Assembly (NCBI RefSeq): GCF_001937195.1
Contig: NZ_MSDO01000003.1
Span: 62,001-126,000, forward strand
Source: Salinicola socius
GTDB lineage: Bacteria; Pseudomonadota; Gammaproteobacteria; Pseudomonadales; Halomonadaceae
DNA length: 64,000 nucleotides
Direction: 5' to 3'
Below are positions 20,301-29,663 of this stretch, piece after piece (the first letter of the stretch is position 1; each line of letters starts with the position of its first letter). The translations under genes and the position numbers were made by a program. Under the pieces are notes generated by a model. It was not told the origin of the DNA. It saw only the letters and a list, made by a program, of their open reading frames with translations, and did no database searches.

Positions 20301-20633
20301 TTAACCCAGCATCATGTTGACGTGAATGTTGTGCATGATCCATAGCGAACCACCAATGATCAGCACCAGGATACCGCCGGTGAAGACGAAGGAAATCACG
20401 TTCCAGCCACCCTCGGACTTGGTATTCAGGTGCATGAAGAGAATCAGCTGCACGAGCACCTGAAGCACGGCGGTCACGACGACCGTGATCATCATGGCCG
20501 GGATACCGAAACTGCCGGTCATGACCACGCCGAAGGAGATCAGCGTGAGCACGATCGAGAGAATCAGACCGATGATATAGGACTTGTAGCTGCCGTGACT
20601 GGCGCCGTCATGCGAAGTGTGAATATCGCTCAT
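20301..20633 (-). CDS. cyoD: Cytochrome bo3 ubiquinol oxidase subunit IV
   Basis: A 110-residue membrane protein of the CyoD/COX4-prokaryotic family with three predicted transmembrane helices and the conserved [12 protein letters not shown] stretch. It assists assembly of the bo3 oxidase. It follows cyoC by one nucleotide and precedes cyoE in the conserved order. Confidence 0.92.
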   Translation of the reverse strand: MSDIHTSHDGASHGSYKSYIIGLILSIVLTLISFGVVMTGSFGIPAMMITVVVTAVLQVLVQLILFMHLNTKSEGGWNVISFVFTGGILVLIIGGSLWIMHNIHVNMMLG

Positions 20634-20634
20634 G

Positions 20635-21252
20635 TCACATGGCTCCTAGCAGATAGACAAAGGAGAAGACGCAAATCCAGACGATGTCCAGGAAGTGCCA
20701 GAACAGACTGAGACAGAGCATCCGCGGCTTGGTCACGCTGTCCAGCCCACGCTTGGATATCTGGAAGAACATGATCGCGATCCAGATCAACCCGAACGTC
20801 ACGTGCAGGCCGTGTGTCCCGACCAGCGTGAAGAACGCCGACAGGAATGCGCTGCGATCCGGACCGGCGCCTTCGGCGATCAGGTGATGGAACTCGTAGA
20901 TTTCCATCGACACGAAGCCTGCGCCCAGCAGGAAGGTGACGGCCAGCCATTTCAGCACGGCCCCGCGGTCACCGGCATTCTGAGCCAGAACCGCGAGTCC
21001 GAAAGTGAAACTGCTGATCAGCAGCAGAAACGTCTCGACCAGCACGAACGGCAGTTCGAAAATTTCCTGCGAGGTCGGGCCGCCGGCTGTCGCCGTCGAA
21101 AGAACACCGAACGTCGCGAACAGGGTGCCGAAGATCACAAGGTCGCTCATCAGGTAAATCCAGAACCCGAAGACCTTCATTGCACCCGCGTCGTGGTGCT
21201 CATGCCCGTCGTGGGCATGAGCGTCATGTTGCTTGATTGTGTCGGTTGCCAT
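20635..21252 (-). CDS. cyoC: Cytochrome bo3 ubiquinol oxidase subunit III
   Basis: A 205-residue heme-copper oxidase subunit III with five predicted transmembrane helices. It has the family segments [19 protein letters not shown] and [14 protein letters not shown]. Its N-terminus is rich in His ([15 protein letters not shown]), which could bind metal ions or may be only a flexible tail. Two nucleotides separate it from the cyoB stop. Confidence 0.92.
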   Translation of the reverse strand: MATDTIKQHDAHAHDGHEHHDAGAMKVFGFWIYLMSDLVIFGTLFATFGVLSTATAGGPTSQEIFELPFVLVETFLLLISSFTFGLAVLAQNAGDRGAVLKWLAVTFLLGAGFVSMEIYEFHHLIAEGAGPDRSAFLSAFFTLVGTHGLHVTFGLIWIAIMFFQISKRGLDSVTKPRMLCLSLFWHFLDIVWICVFSFVYLLGAM

Positions 21253-21254
21253 GA

Positions 21255-23237
21255 TTAAGCCTGCATCTCCAACCGTTTGTGGTATTCACGTTCGGTCTGT
21301 TCGACCTCGGCGGCGCTGACGTGGTAGTCGGTATCGTCGTTGAAGATACGGAACATGAACGTCACGAACATGCCAATGGCGCCCAGACCCACCAGCCACC
21401 AGATGTGCCAGATCAGAGCGAAACCGAAGAACAGGGCAAACAGCGACAGGATCGGGCCCTCGGCCGTGTTCTTGGGCATGTGAATGTCCTCGAACTCGGT
21501 CGCCAGCTCCCGCTTGAAGCCGCCGGGCTGCTGCTTCATTTCCCAGAAGGGATCGATCGATTCGACGCTGGGAAGATAAGCGAAGTTGTATTTCGCGGGC
21601 GGTGATGCAGCGGCCCATTCCAGCGTACGGCCATCCCACGGATCGCCGGTCAGATCGCGATTCTTCTCGCGGTCGCGAATACTCACGACGATCTGGATGA
21701 CGATACAGGCGATACCCATGGCAATGATGACGGCACCGACCCAGGCCACGATCATCAACGGTTGCCATTCGGTCTGTTCGTAGGACTGCATGCGACGCAT
21801 GGCACCGAAGAAACTCAGCGCATAGAGCGGCATGAACGCCACGTAGAAGCCGATCAGCCAGCACCAGAAGGAGCGCTTGCCCCATTTTTCGCTCAGCGTG
21901 AAACCGAACGCTTTCGGGAACCAGTAGGTGAGACCGGCCATCATGCCGAACACCACACCGCCGATGATGACGTTATGGAAGTGGGCAATGACGAACAGGC
22001 TGTTGTGCAGCACGAAGTTGGCACCCGGTACGGCCAGCATGACACCGGTCATTCCACCCAGCGTAAAGGTGATGATGAAACCGATGGTCCAGAGCACGGG
22101 CGTGGTGAACTGGATACGACCGCGATACATCGTGAACAGCCAGTTGAAGATCTTCACCCCGGTCGGGATGGCGATGATCATCGTCATGATGCCGAAGAAG
22201 GCGTTGACGTTGGCACCTGCACCCATGGTGAAGAAGTGGTGCAGCCATACGATGAACGACAGTACGGTGATGGCAGCGGTGGCCCAGACCATCGTCTTGT
22301 AGCCAAACAGACGCTTCTTGGTGAAGGTCGCGATGACCTCGGAGAAGACACCGAATGCCGGCAGGATCAGAATGTAGACCTCAGGATGGCCCCAGGCCCA
22401 GATGAGGTTGACGTACATCATCTGGCTGCCGCCCATGTCATTCGTGAAGAAGTGCATGCCCAGATAACGATCCAGCGTCAGCAGGGCGACGGTCACGGTC
22501 AGAATCGGGAACGACAGAATGATCAGGACGTTGGTGCAAAGCGCAGTCCACGTGAAGATCGGCATGCGGAACAGGGTCATGCCCTTGGTGCGCATCTTCA
22601 GGATGGTGACGAAGAAGTTGATCCCCGTCAGCGTCGTGCCGATCCCCGATAACTGTAACGCCCATATCCAGTAATCGACCCCGACATCCGGACTGTACTG
22701 CAACTCCGATAGCGGCGCGTAGGCCAACCAGCCGGTCTTGGCGAACTCACCAACGACGAGTGAAACGTTGACCAGAATCATGCCCACCGCGAACAGCCAG
22801 AAGCTCAGGTTGTTCATGAACGGGAAGGCCACGTCGCGGGCACCGATCTGTAGCGGCACCACCAGGTTCATCAGACCGATGACCATGGGCATGGCGACGA
22901 AGAAAATCATGATCACACCGTGAGCGGTGAAGATCTGATCGTAGTGGTGGGGCGGCAGGAAGCCTTCCGACCCGCCCGCTGCAATGGCCTGCTGGGTACG
23001 CATCATGATGGCATCGGCGAAACCGCGGATGAGCATGACAAGCGCGACCAGAAAATACATCACACCGATCTTCTTATGATCGATGGAAGTTACCCACTCG
23101 GTCCAGAGGTAGCCCCATTTGCGATAATAGGTAATCAGACCGACGACCAGCGCACCGATGATCCCGATGGCCGCCGCAGTGACCATGATGATCGGCTCGT
23201 GGAATGGAATCGAATCTAAGCTGAGTTTTCCAAACAT
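21255..23237 (-). CDS. cyoB: Cytochrome bo3 ubiquinol oxidase subunit I
   Basis: A 660-residue heme-copper oxidase subunit I (E. coli CyoB has 663), the catalytic proton-pumping subunit. Landmarks include [28 protein letters not shown] with a heme-ligand His, [17 protein letters not shown] with the copper-ligand His cross-linked to Tyr, and HHFFTMGAG. The frame is open upstream, but ATG 23237 ([16 protein letters not shown]) fits the family and has GGAG upstream, inside the end of cyoA. Confidence 0.95.
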   Translation of the reverse strand: MFGKLSLDSIPFHEPIIMVTAAAIGIIGALVVGLITYYRKWGYLWTEWVTSIDHKKIGVMYFLVALVMLIRGFADAIMMRTQQAIAAGGSEGFLPPHHYDQIFTAHGVIMIFFVAMPMVIGLMNLVVPLQIGARDVAFPFMNNLSFWLFAVGMILVNVSLVVGEFAKTGWLAYAPLSELQYSPDVGVDYWIWALQLSGIGTTLTGINFFVTILKMRTKGMTLFRMPIFTWTALCTNVLIILSFPILTVTVALLTLDRYLGMHFFTNDMGGSQMMYVNLIWAWGHPEVYILILPAFGVFSEVIATFTKKRLFGYKTMVWATAAITVLSFIVWLHHFFTMGAGANVNAFFGIMTMIIAIPTGVKIFNWLFTMYRGRIQFTTPVLWTIGFIITFTLGGMTGVMLAVPGANFVLHNSLFVIAHFHNVIIGGVVFGMMAGLTYWFPKAFGFTLSEKWGKRSFWCWLIGFYVAFMPLYALSFFGAMRRMQSYEQTEWQPLMIVAWVGAVIIAMGIACIVIQIVVSIRDREKNRDLTGDPWDGRTLEWAAASPPAKYNFAYLPSVESIDPFWEMKQQPGGFKRELATEFEDIHMPKNTAEGPILSLFALFFGFALIWHIWWLVGLGAIGMFVTFMFRIFNDDTDYHVSAAEVEQTEREYHKRLEMQA

Positions 23238-23241
23238 GACG

Positions 23242-24171
23242 TTACTCCGCTGCCTGCGCACTCATGGGCATTGAAGACTCCCGTGCTTCGTTGTGCTCGC
23301 CATGGCTATCGGTGCCGCCATGACCCGCTTTGTAACTTTTGATCAGGTCGCCGTAGAAATCGGGCGAGACCTGCGAGAAGTACTCCACCGGATTGGCAAT
23401 CGAGGGCTTCGCGATCTGGTTGTAGTCTTCCGGGAACCTCATGCTCTTGGGAGACTGCTTGACCTTGTTGACCCAGGCCCGAAAATCCTCGTCCGATGTC
23501 ACGTGCGTATCGAACAGCATTTCCGAGAAACCTTCACCGCTATAGTGGGTCGAACGGCCGCGGAAGTTGCCGATCTCGTTGCCTTCGAGGTAGACATCGT
23601 TGTTCATGCCAGCCATGGCGTAAATCTGGCTGCCCAGCGTGGGAATCATGAAGGAATTCATGACGGTACCGGAGGTCACACGGAAGTGAACCGGCGTATC
23701 CACGGGGATTGCAACCTCGTTGATGGTAGCAATGCCTTCGTCCGGATAGACGAACAGCCATTTCCAGTCGAGCGAAATCGCATCGATGGTCATGGTTTCC
23801 TCTTCACTGGCAATCGGCTTGTGCGGATCGTAGGAGTGCGACGTCTGCCATGTCAGGATGGCAAGGAAGAAGATGATGACGCACGGGATGGCCCAGACGA
23901 ATATCTCGATGATGTTCGAATGTTCCCAATTGGGCGTGTATTTGGCCGCGAGGTTGGTCCCGCGGTATTTCCACGCAAACAGAATGGTCATCACGATGAC
24001 CGGGATCACCACGATCAACATCAAGCCAAAAGACGTAATGATCAACGATTTCAGGCCCTGACCCACTTCACCGGTCGGGTCCATCAACGCTGATCCACAG
24101 CCACTCAACAATAATGGCGCGGTTAGCCACGTCATCACACTCAAATATTTGAGGGAGTTCCTTTTTCTCAT
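23242..24171 (-). CDS. cyoA: Cytochrome bo3 ubiquinol oxidase subunit II (lipoprotein)
   Basis: A 309-residue subunit II. The lipobox LLLSGC gives an acylated N-terminal cysteine, followed by two transmembrane helices and a periplasmic cupredoxin-like domain. As in quinol oxidases, the copper-A cysteine pair is absent. [20 protein letters not shown] and SQIYAMAGM match E. coli CyoA. ATG 24171 ([12 protein letters not shown]) gives a signal peptide of normal length. It is the first gene of the operon. Confidence 0.93.
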   Translation of the reverse strand: MRKRNSLKYLSVMTWLTAPLLLSGCGSALMDPTGEVGQGLKSLIITSFGLMLIVVIPVIVMTILFAWKYRGTNLAAKYTPNWEHSNIIEIFVWAIPCVIIFFLAILTWQTSHSYDPHKPIASEEETMTIDAISLDWKWLFVYPDEGIATINEVAIPVDTPVHFRVTSGTVMNSFMIPTLGSQIYAMAGMNNDVYLEGNEIGNFRGRSTHYSGEGFSEMLFDTHVTSDEDFRAWVNKVKQSPKSMRFPEDYNQIAKPSIANPVEYFSQVSPDFYGDLIKSYKAGHGGTDSHGEHNEARESSMPMSAQAAE

Positions 24172-24694
24172 CTCACGACCCCAGTGGAGGAAAGCTTTTC
24201 GGCCCTGCATCAATCGGTTAGCGGCCTGCATCATACGCCGCTAGCCAGGACTGACAACTCTGACACGACGCAAAATGACGTATCCAGCATCGGATGTCGC
24301 CAACAGAAGTAGGGATTTCGCGGTCGGTATTGTACCGAAAAAATGGCTGACGATCAGACGGTGGCGACAAAGTTCCCGCCAGTGTGGCGATTTGCCGCAG
24401 ACCGTCGCAGCTCACTCGATGATGCTTCCTCAAGCGTAGCGCAACTCGGTAACGACCCAAGTGGTTTTCGAGATGAACGCCGTCGGGGCGATTCGCAGCA
24501 TCAGGTCAGATGTGCAGTGATGATCGGGACCGAGCCGCTTCGAGCGACGGCCCCTTAGGTTCGCATAATATATATTATGTTAAATATGCTATCCAGTTAC
24601 GGATCTCGATCCTTCGCCACGGCCGTTTCCTTCCGTCCGGTGGTTCCAGCCAGCGCGAGCGCGTAGAATATAGCCCTCTCGATACTTGCCGGGA
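24172..24694. promoter_or_regulatory. Divergent cyoA-zur spacer, with a 16-bp AT palindrome
   Basis: This 523-nt stretch separates cyoA (minus) from the Fur-family gene (plus); I see no convincing gene in it. It contains the perfect palindrome CATAATATATATTATG at 24564-24579, about 115 nt before the regulator start. AT-rich palindromes of this kind are used as Zur or Fur boxes in proteobacteria, so autoregulation or control of a distant zinc gene is possible. The promoters of cyoA and of the regulator must both lie here, but I cannot assign -35 and -10 boxes with confidence. Confidence 0.4.
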
Positions 24695-25144
24695 ATGTCG
24701 ATGTTCGATTCCGAAGTGCTACTCAAACAGGCAGATATACAGTGTCAGGAACGCGGCGTCCGCTTTACGCCCATTCGTCGGCGCGTACTGGAAATGATCT
24801 CCGGTACGCCGGGCGGTCTCAAGGCCTATGATCTGCTCGATCGCCTATCGGACGAACATGCCGCGGCCAGACCGCCGACGGTCTATCGCGCCCTGGATTT
24901 CCTGATCGAGCAAGGTCTGGTTCATCGCATCGAGTCGCTCAATGCTTACATTGCGTGTCCTTGCCCCGAGCACGTTCATCGATTTCAGCTGCTGATCTGT
25001 CGTCACTGCGGTCGTGTCGAGGAACTGCATCAGGAAGCCGTCGGTGAAATGCTGGCCGCCACGGCCCGCGAACGCGGATTCACTATCCAGCGTCAGACCA
25101 TCGAGCTGCTCGGCGCCTGTGATGCCTGCCTCGAAAAAGCCTGA
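24695..25144 (+). CDS. zur: Fur-family regulator, Zur-like
   Basis: A 149-residue Fur-superfamily repressor. The winged helix region has GVRFTPIRRRVLEMI and PTVYRALDFLIEQGLVHRIE. The dimerisation domain has two cysteine pairs, CRHCG and CDAC at the C-terminus, for structural zinc, plus a CPCPEHVHRFQ metal site. The extra cysteines and the absence of Fur's HHDH motif favour the zinc uptake regulator. ATG 24695 or ATG 24701 are both possible starts. No znuABC is next to it, so Zur is by family resemblance only. Confidence 0.8.
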   Translation: MSMFDSEVLLKQADIQCQERGVRFTPIRRRVLEMISGTPGGLKAYDLLDRLSDEHAAARPPTVYRALDFLIEQGLVHRIESLNAYIACPCPEHVHRFQLLICRHCGRVEELHQEAVGEMLAATARERGFTIQRQTIELLGACDACLEKA

Positions 25145-25181
25145 TCGCGCCTAGCTCAACCCCAGTACCACGGAAATACTC

Positions 25182-25625
25182 ATGTCCGGTCTTTTCCATG
25201 ATCTCGAACGATCGCCGACGAACACCCAGGTGGCGCTGGACGAACTGCTTTCGGCCGCCAAATGGAACGATGACGGCCTGATACCGGCCATCGCCCAGCA
25301 GCATGACAGCGGCGAAGTATTGATGATGGCCTGGATGAATCGTGCCGCACTGGAAGAGACGCTGTCGACCGGGCGAGTCTGCTACTGGTCCCGCTCGCGC
25401 CAGGCGTTCTGGCGCAAAGGCGAAACGTCGGGTCAGCAGCAGCAGCTCGTCGAGGCACGATTCGACTGCGATGGAGATACCCTGCTGTTGCAGGTGGACC
25501 AATCGGGCCCTGCCTGCCATACCGGACGTCGCAGCTGCTTTTACCTCAGGTTGAGCACATCGATGGCCGAAATCGACCGGGAGCCGCTGATGTCCGCCGA
25601 CGAGCTCTACGGCATGAACCGCTGA
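25182..25625 (+). CDS. hisI: Phosphoribosyl-AMP cyclohydrolase
   Basis: A 147-residue HisI-type enzyme for the third step of histidine synthesis. It has [14 protein letters not shown], the WSRSRQ segment, the metal-binding DCDGDTLL and the C-terminal [11 protein letters not shown] with zinc-ligand cysteines. There is no fused HisE domain. It stands alone, away from other his genes. Zinc-free HisI paralogues are known members of Zur regulons, and the Zur-like gene 37 nt upstream makes that alternative worth noting, although the cysteines here look canonical. Confidence 0.88.
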   Translation: MSGLFHDLERSPTNTQVALDELLSAAKWNDDGLIPAIAQQHDSGEVLMMAWMNRAALEETLSTGRVCYWSRSRQAFWRKGETSGQQQQLVEARFDCDGDTLLLQVDQSGPACHTGRRSCFYLRLSTSMAEIDREPLMSADELYGMNR

Positions 25626-25633
25626 GATTCGAT

Positions 25634-25915
25634 GTGATCGCCAGGATTGCCACGTGGCTGATGACGGCACTGATTCAATGTTATCGCTACGGGATCAGCC
25701 CGCTTCTCGGCCCGCGCTGCCGATTCTGGCCGACCTGTTCCAGCTATGCGCTGGAAGCGATCCAGCTGCATGGGCCTTGGCGTGGCGGTTGGCTTGCCCT
25801 TCGTCGACTGCTCAAGTGCCATCCGTTCCACGCCGGTGGTGTCGACCCGGTACCCGAGCCCGATCGGAAAACCTGCCGCTGCCCACCGGGCGGCGGCGAC
25901 CAACGCCAGGAGTGA
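25634..25915 (+). CDS. yidD: Membrane protein insertion efficiency factor YidD
   Basis: A 93-residue YidD protein with the family core [18 protein letters not shown] and [24 protein letters not shown]. It starts with an N-terminal amphipathic or membrane helix and helps YidC-dependent insertion. The start is GTG 25634, 8 nt after hisI. It is not next to rnpA-yidC here, which is its usual place. Its TGA abuts the sufE stop on the other strand, sharing TGATCA. Confidence 0.9.
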   Translation: MIARIATWLMTALIQCYRYGISPLLGPRCRFWPTCSSYALEAIQLHGPWRGGWLALRRLLKCHPFHAGGVDPVPEPDRKTCRCPPGGGDQRQE

Positions 25916-26344
25916 TCAGTGAAGCTGTTGATTAGCGTGGGCTTCACGAGCGATACCGTAGATGCGCTCGATCATGGCATGCAAACCGTTGCTGCGGGTC
26001 GGAGACAGATGCTGATCGAGCCCCAGCTCGGTAAGAAACTGCGGTTCACCCTCGAGAATTTCCCGCGGCTCGCGGTCATCGTAGATACGCATCAAGATGG
26101 CGATCAGTCCGCTGACGATGGCGGCATCCGATGTCGCCTGGAAACGTAGCCGCCCCGCTTCTTGCGTGGATCGCAGCCACACGTTCGACTGACAGCCCTC
26201 TATCTTGTAAGCCGCCGCCTTGTCCGCTTCCGGATAGTCCGGGAGTTGCCGCCCCATGTCGATGATGTACTGATAACGATCCATCCAGTTATCGAACATC
26301 GAGAACTCGTCCCGCAGTTCGGCCTGGGCCTGTCCAATACTCAT
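25916..26344 (-). CDS. SufE-family cysteine desulfuration protein
   Basis: A 142-residue SufE/CsdE-type sulfur acceptor. The persulfide-carrying Cys51 lies in KIEGCQSNVWL, the same number as in E. coli SufE. It would take sulfur from a cysteine desulfurase for Fe-S assembly, but no sufS or csdA is adjacent, so SufE and CsdE cannot be separated. ATG 26344 has a strong GGGAGG 3 nt upstream. It converges on yidD with directly touching stop codons. Confidence 0.87.
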   Translation of the reverse strand: MSIGQAQAELRDEFSMFDNWMDRYQYIIDMGRQLPDYPEADKAAAYKIEGCQSNVWLRSTQEAGRLRFQATSDAAIVSGLIAILMRIYDDREPREILEGEPQFLTELGLDQHLSPTRSNGLHAMIERIYGIAREAHANQQLH

Positions 26345-26462
26345 AGCGCCTCCCTCTTTGAATTCGCTCATTATAGAGCCTGAGCCGGCGTATCCCCATA
26401 GCAGGCGAGCTCGAACTTGGGAACTATCGAGCAACGATCAGCCGAAACGATGCTCAAAAATT

Positions 26463-26485
26463 TTTACGTATACAGTTTACGTAAA
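26463..26485. promoter_or_regulatory. Candidate operator TTTACGTA-N7-TACGTAAA
   Basis: A perfect 8-bp inverted repeat with a 7-nt spacer, TTTACGTA at 26463-26470 and TACGTAAA at 26478-26485, 67 nt before the KfrA-like gene. TTTACGTA also occurs as a direct repeat in it (26463 and 26477). Its size and symmetry suit a dimeric repressor. It lies in the 208-nt spacer between sufE and the KfrA-like gene; since KfrA proteins autorepress, that gene product is the obvious candidate. Confidence 0.6.
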
Positions 26486-26552
26486 TCGCCTATGCTGTGT
26501 GTCAGGAGCCCCAAGAGCCTCCAGCGACATCAGCAACGCAAGGGAATTCGAC

Positions 26553-27524
26553 ATGGCACGAAATGGTATTCGGTACGACGATGTCTGCCGCGCCATCGAC
26601 ACGTTGCAACAACGTGACGAAACGGTCAGCGTTCAGAAGATACGCGAGCTTCTGGGCACCGGTAGCTACACCACGATCAGCGACCATCTACGGGACTGGC
26701 GGCTTCGTCAGAACGGAGACTCGGTTCAGTCCATTCCCCGCAATCTCGAGCGCCCCGAGGGTCTCGATAAATGGGTGGCCGATATCTGGGACAAGGCGCA
26801 ACAGGCCGCCTACGAAAAGTTGGCCGTCTATCGGCAGGAGGCAGACGAACAGATTCGCGAAGCGGACGACGTCAGCCACCAGGCGCAGCGCCAGTGTGAA
26901 AATGCAGAGCAGCGACTGCAGGCGCTCAACGACCACATGCTTCGTGTTCAGGAGCGCTTCGAGAACAAGACGACCGAAGCCGCCCACCTTCAGGCCGAAC
27001 TGCAGTCGCTGCAGTCTGCACAGAGTCAGCAGCAAAAACGAATCCTTCAGCTCGAGCAGACCCTCCAACGCCATCAATCCAGCCTGGAACAGGCCGAGAA
27101 ACAGCACCGCGATGCCATGGCCAAGCAGCATCAAGCCAATCAGGCCAAGCTCGCTCAGGAAGAGAAACGGCATGAATCCGCCGAGACGCGCCTCATGGGG
27201 TTGCTGGAAGACGCCCGCCAGGAGCGATTGAAGCAGGAAAAGCAGTACGAGCAGCGTCTGGCTTCGCTGGATCAGCGCTGTGAGCGCCTGCAACAGGACC
27301 TCTCCGAGCAGCGCCGCCAGTACGGCCAGCTTCAGGAGTCATTGCGCGCTGACAAGGTGCATATGGAGCAGGCCGAAAGCGAGAAGCGCGTGAGCGACGA
27401 CCGGGTCAAATCGATGCAGCAGGAGCGACAGCGTCTGGAGAGCGAACTCAAGAACCTGCGAGCCGCCAATCGTGAACTGCACGACCGATTGTCTCGTGCG
27501 TCGTTGCCGCCCACGGCGAGCTAG
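26553..27524 (+). CDS. KfrA-like DNA-binding protein with long coiled coil
   Basis: A 323-residue protein. The N-terminal KfrA_N-type DNA-binding region (about residues 1-70) reads IRYDDVCRAIDTLQQRDETV and SVQKIRELLGTGSYTTISDHLRDW. Almost everything after residue 90 is a continuous Gln/Glu/Arg/Leu-rich coiled coil. KfrA is best known from IncP plasmids, where it autorepresses and helps maintenance; chromosomal relatives exist and their role is unclear. ATG 26553 has AAGGGA upstream. A clear 23-bp inverted repeat precedes the gene. Confidence 0.8.
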   Translation: MARNGIRYDDVCRAIDTLQQRDETVSVQKIRELLGTGSYTTISDHLRDWRLRQNGDSVQSIPRNLERPEGLDKWVADIWDKAQQAAYEKLAVYRQEADEQIREADDVSHQAQRQCENAEQRLQALNDHMLRVQERFENKTTEAAHLQAELQSLQSAQSQQQKRILQLEQTLQRHQSSLEQAEKQHRDAMAKQHQANQAKLAQEEKRHESAETRLMGLLEDARQERLKQEKQYEQRLASLDQRCERLQQDLSEQRRQYGQLQESLRADKVHMEQAESEKRVSDDRVKSMQQERQRLESELKNLRAANRELHDRLSRASLPPTAS

Positions 27525-27539
27525 CCAACGCCAAGCGGA

Positions 27540-28517
27540 TCAATCACTGCTACCGGGCAGCAATCCGATTTCCTGATAATAGCGCCGCGCGCCGTCATGT
27601 AGCGGCGCCGTCAGCCCCTCCCGGACCATGCCCTCCGGGGTCAGTGCCGCCAGAGAGGGATGTGACTGGCGGAAGGCATCCAGATGGCCAAACACGGCTT
27701 TGACCAGTTGATAGACGCGCTCTTCGTCGACATCCGCACGGGCCATCAAGGTGGCCCGGACGCCAAAGGTCATGACGTCATCGGGTGTGTGGGGATAAGT
27801 GCCGCCGGGAATCACGGTGACGCTGTAGTAGGGCGCCCTATCGATCAGGGTATCGATATCCTCGCTCGCGACGCCGACCAGGTGAGCCCCGCAACGTCGG
27901 GTCGCTTCGGTGATCGCCTGCGACGGGTGGCCAACCACGTAGAAGAAAGCATCCAGCTTGCCGCTGCACATCACTCGGGTCATGTCTTCAGGCTTCAGTT
28001 CACTCGCCAGAGCAAACATCCCTTCCGTCTCGCCTTTCACCGCCAGTAGCGCGTTGAGCGTGGCGCGGTGGCCAGAGCCTGGATTGCCGACATTGACACG
28101 CCTGCCCGACAGATCGTCGAACACCTGGACATCTGGCGGCTTGGCGACGATGGTGAAGGCCTCTGCATGCAGCGAAAATAGCGCCCGCAAATCGGGGCTG
28201 GGGCCGCTATCGTAGAATTCGGCCGTGCCCTGAGAGACGGCATACTGAATGTCAGACTGGACGATGCCGAAGTCGAGATCGCCGTTGCGAATGCTATTGG
28301 CATTGTACAGCGAGCCACCCGTCGGTAGCGCCTGGCATGTGGCACCGGTCCCCTGCCGATAGAGCTCGCAGATGGCCTGCCCCACTGTCAAATAGACGCC
28401 GGAGGTGCCTCCGGTGCCGATTACCACCGGCGTCTCTGCCCAGGCGGGCGCGCACCAGAGCGTAATGACGACGGCGATGGAATGACGGCAAGCCCACCGG
28501 GTACGCATGAAACGCAT
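27540..28517 (-). CDS. TAXI-family TRAP transporter solute-binding protein
   Basis: A 325-residue periplasmic binding protein. The signal peptide is residues 1 to about 27, ending CAPAWA. The mature part has TPVVIGTGGTSGVYLTVGQAIC and LPTGGSLYNANSIRNGDLDFGIVQSD, diagnostic of the TAXI group. Such proteins usually work with fused DctQM TRAP permeases, but no permease gene is nearby, so it is an orphan whose partner would be elsewhere. Ligands in this family include glutamate and other dicarboxylates; none can be assigned. GGAG lies 9 nt before ATG 28517. Confidence 0.87.
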   Translation of the reverse strand: MRFMRTRWACRHSIAVVITLWCAPAWAETPVVIGTGGTSGVYLTVGQAICELYRQGTGATCQALPTGGSLYNANSIRNGDLDFGIVQSDIQYAVSQGTAEFYDSGPSPDLRALFSLHAEAFTIVAKPPDVQVFDDLSGRRVNVGNPGSGHRATLNALLAVKGETEGMFALASELKPEDMTRVMCSGKLDAFFYVVGHPSQAITEATRRCGAHLVGVASEDIDTLIDRAPYYSVTVIPGGTYPHTPDDVMTFGVRATLMARADVDEERVYQLVKAVFGHLDAFRQSHPSLAALTPEGMVREGLTAPLHDGARRYYQEIGLLPGSSD

Positions 28518-28817
28518 TCGCTCATCTCCGCTGCCACAATCTGGTCAATGATTTGAACCCCGAGATCAACCAGAGTATCGGCAACGCCGGGTGCGGCTGA
28601 AATACGAATGTCATCGAGCCAGGCTGAAACCCGGCGAGAGCCGCCAAAGGGCACTCACTGGAGCACCCTCTCGTCCAGTGATTGCCCATGACGCTTCCAT
28701 CAGCCTCATCATGACTTTCCGAGCCATGGGCTCAGTGTGCCGACCCAGTGGAAAGGCCTGGGTGAAAGAACCTCGATGGAGAGGCTTCAGTAGAAAGACC
28801 TGGTAGACCTGATAGAC
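28518..28817. other. Intergenic region between nfuA and the TAXI gene
   Basis: About 300 nt with no convincing gene. The part next to nfuA holds a short 9-bp tandem repeat. CACTGG and CCAGTG flank 13 nt in the middle of the spacer and may form a weak hairpin. The TAXI promoter must lie here, but I cannot recognise clear boxes. Confidence 0.4.
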
Positions 28818-28822
28818 CTAGT
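28796..28822. repeat. Degenerate 9-bp tandem repeat at the nfuA stop
   Basis: Three consecutive 9-bp units, AGACCTGGT, AGACCTGAT and AGACCTAGT, run into the nfuA stop codon (CTA on the plus strand at 28818-28820). Slippage here could move or remake the stop codon. Confidence 0.75.
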
Positions 28823-29405
28823 AGTAGGCATTGGTGGTGTCGGTATGGTCGGTCACGTCGCGAATCCCGGCCAGCTCGGGAATCCGCTCCATGAGCGTCT
28901 TCTCCACCCCCTCCTTGAGGGTAAGATCGACCGCCGCACAGCCCTGGCACCCGCCACCGAACTGCAGCACCGCGACCTGTTCTTCGGTCATCTGGATCAA
29001 CCGGATCTCGCCGCCGTGTGACGCCAGCCCCGGGTTGATCTCGCTGTAGAGGATGTAATTGACGCGATCCTCGAGAGGGCTGTCGGCATTGACCTTCGGC
29101 ATCTTGGCATTGGGGGCCTTGATGGTGAGCTGCCCGCCCATGCGATCGGCGTTGAAATCGACGACGGCTTCTTCCAGAAACGGCAGGCTGTTCTTGTCGA
29201 GATAGACGCTGAACTTCTCCAGCTCGACCCGCTCGTCGCTCGGCTCTTCCTCGCCTGGACGGCAATAGGCCAGACAGGTCTCGGCATAGGGTGTGCCGGG
29301 CTGCGTGATGAAGACACGCACGGCGATGTCATCCACGCCCTGCTTGGCCAGCAATTCGGCCAGATATTCCTGGCCGCTCTCGGTAATCTGAATCGGTTGG
29401 CTCAT
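28818..29405 (-). CDS. nfuA: Fe-S biogenesis protein NfuA
   Basis: A 195-residue Fe-S carrier. The N-terminal degenerate A-type (HesB-like) domain lacks the usual cysteine set, and the C-terminal Nfu domain has [10 protein letters not shown] with Cys153 and Cys156, which bind a 4Fe-4S cluster between two subunits. It delivers clusters and protects them under oxidative stress or iron limitation. ATG 29405 matches the family start. It diverges from metH. Confidence 0.94.
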   Translation of the reverse strand: MSQPIQITESGQEYLAELLAKQGVDDIAVRVFITQPGTPYAETCLAYCRPGEEEPSDERVELEKFSVYLDKNSLPFLEEAVVDFNADRMGGQLTIKAPNAKMPKVNADSPLEDRVNYILYSEINPGLASHGGEIRLIQMTEEQVAVLQFGGGCQGCAAVDLTLKEGVEKTLMERIPELAGIRDVTDHTDTTNAYY

Positions 29406-29663
29406 GACTGGGAACTCTGCTTGAGATTTAGCGTTATGGTAGGAAAAAGCGCGCAGCAAAACAATCCCGAGTGATTTAGTCAGGCTTGTGTCAGAACGGT
29501 CGCCAGGCCGTCACTACTGATCGTTGTCACGGCCTTTGCTACAGCCCTTTGCTACACAGCCCCTTGCCAAAGTCCCGCCAATCGTGCCTTTCTGATACCA
29601 TGCGGCCCCTTGGCGTCTCGGACGGGACGCGATCCGTTCCCCTGCTGTTGGAGAGTCACCGCC

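Noticed and set aside
28421-28654. Minus-strand frame of 77 codons upstream of the TAXI gene
   Set aside because: It overlaps the signal-peptide region of the TAXI gene, lacks a ribosome binding site and shows no recognisable domain.
29406-29663. Cobalamin or SAM riboswitch before metH
   Set aside because: I looked for the B12-box and SAM core motifs on the plus strand and found none; the spacer has no convincing conserved leader.
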